Shown here one piece after another: positions 1-7,441 of a DNA stretch of 64,000 nt. The DNA is from CAYMZZ01 sp964395095 (GTDB taxonomy: Bacteria > Bacteroidota > Bacteroidia > Chitinophagales > Chitinophagaceae): positions 310,001 to 374,000 of the forward strand of contig CAYMZZ010000002.1 in assembly GCA_964395095.1 (NCBI GenBank), given 5' to 3'. The first letter of the stretch is position 1, and each line of letters begins with the position of its first letter. The notes below the pieces were generated by a model, which saw only the letters and a list, made by a program, of their open reading frames with translations, had not been told where the DNA came from and searched no databases. The position numbers were made by a program, and so were the translations under genes.

Positions 1-1341
1 GATATTGTTCGCTTTATTTCCGCCAAAAAGAATGAACCCGAATGGATGCTCGAATGGCGCCTGAAAGCTTACCGCCAGTGGCTCAAAATGCCGGAACCCA
101 ATTGGGCCAATGTGAAGTTTCCGCCTATTGACTACCAGGACATTATTTATTATTCCGCTCCCAAGCAAAAGGTAAAGCCCAAGAGCCTCGATGAAATTGA
201 CCCGGAATTGCGCCGCACATTCGAAAAGCTGGGCATTTCGCTTGATGAGCAAAAACGCCTCACCGGTGTGGCGGTAGATGCGGTGATCGACAGTATTTCC
301 ATCGCCACTACTTTTAAAGAGCAACTGGCCGAGCAGGGTATCATTTTCTGCAGCATGAGCGAAGCCGTTCAGGAACACCCCGAACTGATCCGTCAGTACC
401 TGGGTTCCGTAGTACCGGTTACCGATAATTATTTCGCCGCCCTCAATTCAGCCGTATTCAGCGATGGCTCCTTCTGCTTTATTCCCAAAGGCGTGCGCTG
501 CCCCATGGAGTTGAGCACCTATTTCCGGATCAACGCCGAAAATACAGGACAGTTTGAGCGTACCCTGATTGTGGCGGAAGACAATAGTTATGTGAGTTAT
601 CTGGAGGGTTGTACTGCCCCCATGCGCGACGAAAACCAGTTGCATGCGGCGGTGGTGGAAATCGTAGCCCTGGACCATGCGGAGGTAAAATACAGTACCG
701 TGCAAAACTGGTATCCCGGTGATAAGGAAGGACGCGGGGGTATCTACAATTTCGTAACCAAGCGCGGGATTTGCAAAGGCGCGCATTCCAAGATATCGTG
801 GACACAGGTGGAAACCGGATCTGCCATTACCTGGAAATACCCGAGTGTGATATTAAAGGGTGATCACTCCATTGGTGAATTCTATTCGGTAGCCGTTACC
901 AACCATCGCCAGCAGGCCGATACCGGCACCAAGATGATGCATATCGGTAAAAACACCCGCAGCCGGATTGTAAGCAAAGGCATATCTGCCGGCTTTAGCC
1001 AAAATAGTTATCGCGGCCTGGTGCAGGTGGGAAAAAACGCCAGCAAAGCGAGAAATTTCTCGCAATGCGATTCGCTGTTGCTCGGCGATAAGTGCGGTGC
1101 ACATACCTTCCCCTATATTGAAGTAAAGAACAATACGGCGGTAGTGGAACACGAAGCCACCACCTCCAAGATTGGGGAAGACCAGATATTCTACTGTAAC
1201 CAACGCGGCATTGATACCGAAACAGCCGTCGCCCTCATCATCAATGGCTTTGCCAAAGAAGTGATGAACCAATTGCCGATGGAATTTGCCGTGGAAGCGC
1301 AAAAGCTGTTGGCGATTAGTTTGGAAGGAAGCGTGGGGTGA
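1..1341 (+). CDS. sufB: Fe-S cluster assembly protein SufB (5' end outside window)
   Basis: SufB is the scaffold subunit of the cytoplasmic SufBCD complex, on which Fe-S clusters are built. The frame is open from base 1, and the first residues read DIVRFISAKKNEPEWMLEWR, a typical SufB N-terminal stretch. The ATG at 46 lies inside that stretch, so it is not the true start. About 446 residues are visible against a usual length near 480, so some 30-40 residues are missing upstream. The conserved GVRCPMELSTYFRIN block (about residues 162-176 of the visible part) and the C-terminal beta-helix region are intact. It heads sufC, sufD, sufS, sufE and sufT on the same strand. A 173-base spacer made of inverted word repeats separates it from sufC, which is unusually long for a gap inside a suf operon. 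Confidence 0.97.
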   Translation, partial: DIVRFISAKKNEPEWMLEWRLKAYRQWLKMPEPNWANVKFPPIDYQDIIYYSAPKQKVKPKSLDEIDPELRRTFEKLGISLDEQKRLTGVAVDAVIDSISIATTFKEQLAEQGIIFCSMSEAVQEHPELIRQYLGSVVPVTDNYFAALNSAVFSDGSFCFIPKGVRCPMELSTYFRINAENTGQFERTLIVAEDNSYVSYLEGCTAPMRDENQLHAAVVEIVALDHAEVKYSTVQNWYPGDKEGRGGIYNFVTKRGICKGAHSKISWTQVETGSAITWKYPSVILKGDHSIGEFYSVAVTNHRQQADTGTKMMHIGKNTRSRIVSKGISAGFSQNSYRGLVQVGKNASKARNFSQCDSLLLGDKCGAHTFPYIEVKNNTAVVEHEATTSKIGEDQIFYCNQRGIDTETAVALIINGFAKEVMNQLPMEFAVEAQKLLAISLEGSVG

Positions 1342-1508
1342 GGTTAGAGTTTAAAGTTTAAGGTTTAAAGTTTAAAGTTTTATGTAAGGGCTGGCAAATG
1401 ATATTATCTTTTACATGATTAGAGGTAAACCTTAAACCTTAAACTTTCAACCTTAAACCTTCCACTTAAACCTTCCACTTAAAACTTAAAACTTATAACT
1501 TATAACTC
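1342..1508. repeat. Word-repeat inverted repeat between sufB and sufC
   Basis: The left arm (about 1341-1383) is a run of GTTTAAAG/GTTTAAGG words. The right arm (about 1423-1460) carries the complementary CTTAAACC/CTTTAAAC words, and a further stretch of CCTTCCACTTAAA and ACTTATA words runs on to within 8 bases of the sufC start. The arms can fold into an imperfect hairpin with a loop near 1384-1422. The element begins exactly at the sufB stop codon. It belongs to the set of stop-codon-linked hairpins described in the findings. Confidence 0.8.
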
Positions 1509-1514
1509 AAAAAA

Positions 1515-2279
1515 ATGCTGAAGATCGACAATTTACAAGCGGGTATTGAGGGGAAGCAAATCCTGAAGGGAATTAATCTCGATATAAAACCCGGCGAAGT
1601 GCATGCCATCATGGGCCCGAATGGTTCTGGCAAGAGCACGCTGGCATCGGTGCTGGCGGGACGTGAAAATTATGAAGTACTCGGAGGCTCCGTGGAGTTT
1701 TTGGGAAAAGACCTGCTGGAACTGGGTCCTGAAGAGCGTGCGGGTGAAGGACTTTTTCTCGCCTTTCAGTATCCCGTGGAGATTCCGGGACTGAGCACCA
1801 CCAATTTTATTAAGACAGCGGTGAATGAAGTGCGCAAGTATCGTGGACAGGAGTCCCTGGATGCGGTGGGCTTTTTGAAGCTGATGAAAGAAAAGATGGC
1901 CATGATGAATATGGATCAGTCTCTGCTGAGCCGTCCGCTGAATGAGGGCTTTTCGGGTGGTGAAAAGAAGCGAAATGAAATCTTTCAGATGGCGATGCTG
2001 GAACCCAAACTGGCCATCCTTGATGAAACGGATTCCGGTCTCGATATTGATGCCATCCGCATTGTTTCCAATGGCGTGAATAAGCTGCGCGGAAAAGATA
2101 ATGCTGTGCTGCTGATTACTCACTATCAGCGTCTGCTCGATTATATCGTGCCCGATTTTGTACACGTACTGTACCAGGGCCGTATTGTAAAATCAGGCAC
2201 CCGTGAACTGGCTTTGGAACTGGAAGAAAAAGGCTATGATTTTATTAAGGAAGAACTTAAAGTAGGCGAGGAAGCCTGA
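1515..2279 (+). CDS. sufC: Fe-S cluster assembly ATPase SufC
   Basis: SufC is the ABC-type ATPase of the SufBCD complex; it binds SufB and SufD and drives the shape changes needed for cluster assembly. At 254 residues it has the usual family length. The Walker A motif GPNGSGKST is at residues 34-42, the ABC signature FSGGEKKR at 146-153, and Walker B with its catalytic Glu in LAILDETDSGLD at 167-178. The segment ETDSGLDIDA is characteristic of SufC rather than of transport ATPases. It has no membrane segments, so it acts in the cytoplasm. sufD follows after 20 bases. Its leader is the right arm of the inverted repeat downstream of sufB, so translation or transcript processing between sufB and sufC could be affected by that structure. 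Confidence 0.97.
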   Translation: MLKIDNLQAGIEGKQILKGINLDIKPGEVHAIMGPNGSGKSTLASVLAGRENYEVLGGSVEFLGKDLLELGPEERAGEGLFLAFQYPVEIPGLSTTNFIKTAVNEVRKYRGQESLDAVGFLKLMKEKMAMMNMDQSLLSRPLNEGFSGGEKKRNEIFQMAMLEPKLAILDETDSGLDIDAIRIVSNGVNKLRGKDNAVLLITHYQRLLDYIVPDFVHVLYQGRIVKSGTRELALELEEKGYDFIKEELKVGEEA

Positions 2280-2299
2280 GTTATTGTGGAAGCTAAAAA

Positions 2300-3598
2300 A
2301 TGACAATGGATACTATTAGTTACTATAAAGAGCAGTATCAGCAGCAGAAGAATGGCCATGTGGGATTATTGGGCCGGCAGCGTGATGCGGCTTTGGAAGA
2401 TTTTTCAAGATGGGGCATCCCTGCCGTGAAGCATGAGGAATGGAAATATACCCGTATCAGTTCCCTGTTTAACCGGGAGACGCCCCTGACCCTGCATGCG
2501 GAACCCGTGGTTGCCGTAGCCGACATTGAACACCATCGCCTTCCGGGGCATGAAAAAGCCAATGAAATCGTATTTGTGAATGGCCGTTTCGACCTGGGTC
2601 TTTCCAAATTTATTTCTCCGGGATTGCAGGTGCTGCCCCTCGAAGCGGCCGCTGAACATGCCGACCTGATCGCCCGTAGTTTTGGCCATAGCGGACAATA
2701 TTTGAAAGATGGCATGTATGCCATGAATACCGCTCTCATGCAGGGGGGTGTATTTGTTTATGTGGCGGATGGTATCGAACTCGCTCATCCCGTTTATGTA
2801 TATCATTTCCAGGATGCACGCAGCCAGCCGGGACTGGCCCTGCCGCGTAGCCTCGTGTATGTGGGGCGAAACGCCAACCTGCAGTGGGTAGAAAATTTCC
2901 AGACCCTGGGTAGCGGCGAAAGCCTCACCAACCAGGTGACCGAAGTGGTGTTGGATGCCGATGCACGCTTCTATCATTACAAATTGCAGCAGGACCATGC
3001 CGATGCCAGCCTGGTAAGTACCACGCATATCCGGCAACTGGGCAAAAGTTTCGCCTATTCTGTTACCATTTCACTGGATGGTCATATTGTGCGCAACAAT
3101 ACGCACATGGTGATGGAAGCGGAATACGGCGAATCGCATTTGTACGGACTTTATCTCCTGAAGGGCAAGACCCTGGTGGATAACCATACCGTAGTGGATA
3201 ACGTGAAGCCCCATTGCTACAGCAACGAATTATACAAGGGCGTGATTACGGATGAAGCCACCGGAGTGTTTAATGGAAAGATTTTTGTTCGCCCGGATGC
3301 GCAAAAAACCAATGCCTACCAGTCGAACAAGAACCTGCTGCTCGGTGAGGCCGCCAGCATGAATACCAAGCCGCAGTTGGAGATTTTTGCCGATGATGTG
3401 AAGTGCTCGCATGGATGTACGATTGGCCGCCTCGATGAGGAAGCGCTGTTTTACCTGCAGTCGCGTGGCATACCGGAAAAATCGGCGCAATCATTGCTGC
3501 TGCACGGCTTCACCAGCGATATTCTCGAAAAGATTTTGCTGGAGCCCATCCGCGAATTTGCCGAAGCGTCTATTCACCGCCGGCTCGAAATGCTTTAA
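2300..3598 (+). CDS. sufD: Fe-S cluster assembly protein SufD
   Basis: SufD is the SufB paralogue that forms the SufB-SufD heterodimer on which clusters assemble. At 432 residues it matches the family. The N-terminal part is variable, and the C-terminal beta-helix shows typical signatures: NTHMVMEAEYGESHLYGLYL around residue 270, then GKIFVRPDAQKTNAYQSNKN and CSHGCTIGRLDEEALFYLQS. Either the ATG at 2300 or the one at 2306 could be the start; I use the first. sufS begins 2 bases after its stop codon, so sufC-sufD-sufS are tightly packed and presumably share a transcript. Confidence 0.96.
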   Translation: MTMDTISYYKEQYQQQKNGHVGLLGRQRDAALEDFSRWGIPAVKHEEWKYTRISSLFNRETPLTLHAEPVVAVADIEHHRLPGHEKANEIVFVNGRFDLGLSKFISPGLQVLPLEAAAEHADLIARSFGHSGQYLKDGMYAMNTALMQGGVFVYVADGIELAHPVYVYHFQDARSQPGLALPRSLVYVGRNANLQWVENFQTLGSGESLTNQVTEVVLDADARFYHYKLQQDHADASLVSTTHIRQLGKSFAYSVTISLDGHIVRNNTHMVMEAEYGESHLYGLYLLKGKTLVDNHTVVDNVKPHCYSNELYKGVITDEATGVFNGKIFVRPDAQKTNAYQSNKNLLLGEAASMNTKPQLEIFADDVKCSHGCTIGRLDEEALFYLQSRGIPEKSAQSLLLHGFTSDILEKILLEPIREFAEASIHRRLEML

Positions 3599-3600
3599 AA

Positions 3601-4845
3601 ATGGAAACAGCAACCCTTTCGCATATTAGTTACGATGTTGACCGCTACAGGCGCGATTTCCCCATCCTGCAAAGGCATGTAAAGGGTTATCCGCTGGTGT
3701 ATCTCGACAATGCCGCTACCACGCAAAAACCGCAGGTGGTGATTCAGGCATTGACGCAGTACTATGCGCACTATAATGCCAATATTCACCGCGGCATTCA
3801 CAGCCTGGCAGAAGAAGCGACGGCTGCTTTTGAAGCTACCCGCGATGCGGTGAAGGAATTTTTGGGAGCGGCTACACGCGAAGAAATCATTTTCACCCGT
3901 GGCACCACGGAAAGCATCAACCTGGTGGCTTATACCTGGGCAATGCAAAACCTGAAGCCCGGTGATGAACTGTTGATTTCGGGAATGGAGCATCATTCCA
4001 ATATCGTACCCTGGCAAATTGCCTGCGAAAGAACGGGCGCTCAATTGAAGGTAATTCCTGTTACAGATTCCGGTGAATTGGATATGGATGGCTTTGCGGC
4101 CCTGCTTTCGGAAAAAACCAAACTGGTGACGCTGGTACATGTGTCGAACGCATTGGGCACACTCAATCCGGTAGAGCAGGTGATAAAGGCTGCGCATGAA
4201 AAGGGCGCGCTCGTATTGCTCGATGGCGCGCAAAGTACGGTGCACCTCAGTATTGATGTGCAAAAATTGGATTGCGACTTCTTTGCCTGTTCTTCGCATA
4301 AAGTATATGGACCTACCGGCGTGGGTGTATTATATGGAAAGAAGAAATGGCTGGAGCAGATGCCCGTTTATCAGGGTGGTGGCGAAATGATCCGGGAAGT
4401 GAGTTTTGAAAAGACCAGTTATAATGATCTGCCTTATAAATATGAGGCGGGTACCCCCAATATAGCCGATACCATCGCTTTCAAAGCCGCCATCGATTAT
4501 GTGCAGGGTATTGGCCGGGAGAAGATCCGCCAGTATGAAGATGAACTGCTGGCTTATGCAACGGATACAATTGGCGGCATCGACGGAGTTCGCCTGGTAG
4601 GAACAGCGAAGCAAAAGACCAGCGTGCTTTCGTTTGTGGTGGAAGGGGCGCATCCCCAGGATCTCGGCATTCTGCTCGACAACAAAGGCATTGCCGTGCG
4701 TACCGGTCACCATTGCGCGCAGCCGCTGATGGATCGCTTTGGCATACCCGGTACCGTGCGGGCCTCGCTGGCATTATATAATACCAAAGATGAAATTTCG
4801 CAACTGGCTACCGCCTTGGAAAAGGCGATCCGGATGCTGAAATAA
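3601..4845 (+). CDS. sufS: Cysteine desulfurase SufS
   Basis: SufS is a PLP-dependent group II cysteine desulfurase. It takes sulfur from L-cysteine as a persulfide and passes it to SufE. The PLP lysine lies in ACSSHKVYGPTG (K234), and the PLP-contacting histidine lies in SGMEHHSN near residue 131. The catalytic cysteine is C372 in RTGHHCAQP, followed by the RASLALYNT segment usual for this group. The length of 414 residues is normal. It sits between sufD (2 bases away) and sufE (5 bases), so the sulfur donor pair is encoded next to the scaffold genes. Confidence 0.97.
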   Translation: METATLSHISYDVDRYRRDFPILQRHVKGYPLVYLDNAATTQKPQVVIQALTQYYAHYNANIHRGIHSLAEEATAAFEATRDAVKEFLGAATREEIIFTRGTTESINLVAYTWAMQNLKPGDELLISGMEHHSNIVPWQIACERTGAQLKVIPVTDSGELDMDGFAALLSEKTKLVTLVHVSNALGTLNPVEQVIKAAHEKGALVLLDGAQSTVHLSIDVQKLDCDFFACSSHKVYGPTGVGVLYGKKKWLEQMPVYQGGGEMIREVSFEKTSYNDLPYKYEAGTPNIADTIAFKAAIDYVQGIGREKIRQYEDELLAYATDTIGGIDGVRLVGTAKQKTSVLSFVVEGAHPQDLGILLDNKGIAVRTGHHCAQPLMDRFGIPGTVRASLALYNTKDEISQLATALEKAIRMLK

Positions 4846-4850
4846 GTAGA

Positions 4851-5291
4851 ATGGAACAGGCAGCTACCATACGGGATACCGAAAAGGAGATAGTGGAGGA
4901 GTTTGCGCTCTTCGATAGCTGGGACGATAAATATGAATACATCATCGACCTGGGAAAAAAGCTGCCTCCGCTGGCAGCAGAGCACAAAAAGGATGAGAAT
5001 AAGGTAAGAGGATGCCAGAGTACCGTTTGGCTCGTGGCCTCGCTGAAAGATGGCAAGCTGTTTTTTGAGGCCGATAGTGATGCCGTGATTGTGAAAGGCC
5101 TGATCAGCATGCTGATCAGGGTATTGTCGGGAAGAACACCCGACGAAATTCTGGAAGCGCCGCTTCAGTTTATTCACGAAATAGGCATGACGACGCACCT
5201 GGCACAAACGCGTAGCAATGGCCTGCTGAGCATGGTGAAGCAGATGAAGAATTATGCGCTTGCCTTCAAAGTAAAAATGCAGCAATCATGA
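4851..5291 (+). CDS. sufE: Sulfur acceptor protein SufE
   Basis: SufE accepts persulfide sulfur from SufS and hands it to the SufBCD scaffold. The protein has 146 residues. Its active-site cysteine is C55 in KVRGCQSTVW, the family signature. The nearby segment SDAVIVKGLISMLIRVLSG, where a loop over the active site ends, is also typical. Its stop codon overlaps the start of the SufT-like gene by four bases (ATGA), which suggests coupled translation. No signal peptide or membrane segment is present. Confidence 0.95.
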   Translation: MEQAATIRDTEKEIVEEFALFDSWDDKYEYIIDLGKKLPPLAAEHKKDENKVRGCQSTVWLVASLKDGKLFFEADSDAVIVKGLISMLIRVLSGRTPDEILEAPLQFIHEIGMTTHLAQTRSNGLLSMVKQMKNYALAFKVKMQQS

Positions 5292-5605
5292 TCATGGATA
5301 CGGAAATATTGAAACAAAAAGTGCTGGATGCCCTGCAAACTATCTATGACCCGGAAATACCGGTAAATATTTATGAGCTGGGTCTCATTTATGAAATATC
5401 CATACTGCCCGTGAATAATGTGCAGATAGTGATGACCCTTACTTCGCCGGCCTGTCCCGCGGCACAAAGCCTGCCGGTGGAAGTGGATCAGAAAGTACGG
5501 CAAATAGAAGGCGTGAACGATGTGCACGTAGCCGTAACCTGGAATCCGCCCTGGGACAAAAGCCGAATGTCGGAAGCAGCTCAACTGGAACTGGGATTTC
5601 TCTGA
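5288..5605 (+). CDS. SufT-like MIP18/DUF59 Fe-S maturation protein
   Basis: This small protein of 105 residues belongs to the MIP18 (DUF59) family, whose members help mature Fe-S proteins and are often encoded at the end of suf operons. The family core is clear: YDPEIPVNIYELGLIYEI near residues 18-35, then the conserved cysteine in TSPACPAA and the C-terminal WNPPW motif near residue 83. The start is ATG at 5288, overlapping the sufE stop; a second ATG at 5294 is also possible. The role in cluster delivery is inferred from family and position. Confidence 0.9.
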   Translation: MIMDTEILKQKVLDALQTIYDPEIPVNIYELGLIYEISILPVNNVQIVMTLTSPACPAAQSLPVEVDQKVRQIEGVNDVHVAVTWNPPWDKSRMSEAAQLELGFL

Positions 5606-5624
5606 AAACCATCAAAGAAAAAAC

Positions 5625-6104
5625 ATGAAAATTACAGCACAGGAAGAGTACGGACTCCGGATCCTTATCCGCATTGCAGGTTGTAAGGAAAAGGAAGGTA
5701 TGAGCATTCCCCGCCTGAGTGAAGCGGAGGGACTGAGCAGTCACTATGTGGCCAAGCTCGCGCGTGTGCTTCGTATGTCGGGACTAATCAATAGCACGCC
5801 GGGTTATAAGGGCGGGTATATTCTGGCGCGGCCTGCCAGCGAAATTATCATCAACGATGTGCTCAAGGCTCTTGGTGGTGTTTTATTCGACAAGCGATTC
5901 TGCGGCCTGCATGCCGGTTCGCTGCGGCTTTGTACCAACTCGGTGGATTGTTCTGCCCGCTCATTATGGCAGATGATTCAGGTAACGATGGACCAATTGC
6001 TCAACCGCATTACCCTGGCCGATTTGCTGAGTACGGAAGAAGAGTCTAATCAGCGGCTCCGCCTGGTGCTGGATCAGGCAACAGGTCGCGTTTCTCTCGC
6101 GTAG
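5625..6104 (+). CDS. Rrf2-family transcriptional regulator
   Basis: This is a 159-residue winged-helix regulator of the Rrf2/IscR family. The N-terminal half holds the helix-turn-helix (MSIPRLSEAEGLSSHYVAK, residues 26-44) and the wing (GYKGGYILARP, 60-70). Three cysteines, C93, C103 and C109, lie where IscR-type proteins bind a [2Fe-2S] cluster, but the spacing is C-x9-C-x5-C instead of the C-x5-C-x5-C of E. coli IscR. It is the last gene of the suf cluster, 19 bases after sufT, so the likely job is Fe-S-dependent control of the suf operon (inference). Its last 59 bases overlap the 3' end of the convergent glycosyltransferase gene. Confidence 0.9.
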   Translation: MKITAQEEYGLRILIRIAGCKEKEGMSIPRLSEAEGLSSHYVAKLARVLRMSGLINSTPGYKGGYILARPASEIIINDVLKALGGVLFDKRFCGLHAGSLRLCTNSVDCSARSLWQMIQVTMDQLLNRITLADLLSTEEESNQRLRLVLDQATGRVSLA

Positions 6105-7179
6105 TTTTCCATTTCCCCATATTCCGAAACAGATAAGTGATGCCGGTCATCAACAGGAACAGCATCAGCAATACCCATTCCTGGCGCAAGCTATTGAGTG
6201 CATAGGAACCAAACAGGATGATGGCATGCGCCACACAGATGAACCGGGTAGCTGCCGCATGATTGAATCCCTGGTTGGTGAGCAGGTGATGCAGGTGAAT
6301 CCGGTCGGCCACAAAGGGCGATTTTCCATGCCAGATACGGGTGGCGAATACCCGAATGGTATCAAATACCGGTATCCATACTATCCCCATCACAAATGCC
6401 GGCGTGTGGGTGATAAGGGTTTGACCCGCCGCATGATTTACCTGCATAAGCCGTATGCTGAGCACGGCAATCACAAAGCCCAGCACCAGCGATCCCGTAT
6501 CGCCCATAAATATGCGTGCGGGATTAAAGTTGAAGTAAAGAAAAGCCATCAAGGCGCCAGCCAGCGCAAAAGCGATCAATGCCGTGTTGCTGTCGCCGGC
6601 AAGGGTGAGAAAAAGCCCGATGGTGACCAGGCTCATGAAACCGATGCCTCCTGCCAGGCCATCAATCCCATCAATAAGATTTAATGCATTGGTGATGCCC
6701 ACGATGCCCAATACCGTGAAAAAATACTGGGAGAAGAGTGGTATTTCATCTATACCCAAAAATCCTTCGAACGACTGAATGCGAATGCCGGCCAGGGCAA
6801 TCAGTAAGGCAAGCCCAATTTGCACCATGAATTTATATTTGGCGTTCAGGTCGCGCAAATCATCCATCATGCCGAGGCCAAACAATAGTATGACCGAAAA
6901 GAAAAACGCTACCTGTGCCACATCATAGCGAAACGGGAACCAAAGTAATAGCGAAAGCATCATACCGGCCATAATGGCGATACCACCCATGGTAGGGATA
7001 GGCTGGCGGTGTTCCTTGCGGTCGTTAGGCAGATCATATAAGCGATAGCGGCGAATGAGCACAATAATTGGTGGAATGCAAAGCAGGGTGGTGACAAAGG
7101 CGCTCACAAAACTGAGCAGGCCATTGCTGAGTCCGCCCAATGGCAGATCCAACTGCAGCAGGTAGGTGGGGTAGAACAT
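6046..7179 (-). CDS. WecA/MraY-family undecaprenyl-phosphate sugar-1-phosphate transferase
   Basis: This is an integral membrane enzyme of glycosyltransferase family 4. It would transfer a sugar-1-phosphate from a UDP-sugar to undecaprenyl phosphate at the inner membrane, the first step of making a surface polysaccharide. The 377-residue protein is almost all transmembrane helices. It carries the family motifs MMDDLRDL, NALNLIDGIDGLAGG, FMGDTGSLVLGF and the HLHHLL histidine cluster late in the protein. These fit WecA-like enzymes better than MraY, which lacks HLHHLL in this form. The C-terminus is short and basic. No other polysaccharide genes lie nearby, so the substrate cannot be told. Confidence 0.9.
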   Translation of the reverse strand: MFYPTYLLQLDLPLGGLSNGLLSFVSAFVTTLLCIPPIIVLIRRYRLYDLPNDRKEHRQPIPTMGGIAIMAGMMLSLLLWFPFRYDVAQVAFFFSVILLFGLGMMDDLRDLNAKYKFMVQIGLALLIALAGIRIQSFEGFLGIDEIPLFSQYFFTVLGIVGITNALNLIDGIDGLAGGIGFMSLVTIGLFLTLAGDSNTALIAFALAGALMAFLYFNFNPARIFMGDTGSLVLGFVIAVLSIRLMQVNHAAGQTLITHTPAFVMGIVWIPVFDTIRVFATRIWHGKSPFVADRIHLHHLLTNQGFNHAAATRFICVAHAIILFGSYALNSLRQEWVLLMLFLLMTGITYLFRNMGKWKTTREKRDLLPDPAPGGAAD

Positions 7180-7370
7180 GGTGGTTTTTTCGAAGGTTTG
7201 GTGGTAAGGCCAAATTACAACAGAGTTTGTACGACTGCAAGATTTTTTTTATTGTGTAATACCCGCATTTTCAGCAAATCAACGGGGTCCACAGGCCGCT
7301 ACCGGGAAAAAAAACAGCCGGAAGCCGGAAATCAGCGGAAGGCGGAGATGGAGGGCTGGGCCACAGCCGC

Positions 7371-7378
7371 TATTTTTG
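7371..7378 (+). promoter_or_regulatory. -7 promoter box upstream of recG
   Basis: TATTTTTG matches the Bacteroidota -7 consensus TAnnTTTG exactly. It lies in the divergent spacer before recG, 63 bases ahead of the GTG at 7442 and only 12 bases ahead of an in-frame ATT at 7391. Confidence 0.5.
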
Positions 7379-7441
7379 TGAAAAAGCGCTATTTCCTTAA
7401 GTCATACCATATTAGACAGCCCGATTGAATACCTCAAAGGG

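Noticed and set aside
1342..1508. CRISPR-like array from regularly repeated words
   Set aside because: The words are short and degenerate, unit length varies, there are no unique spacers of constant length and no cas genes in the window.
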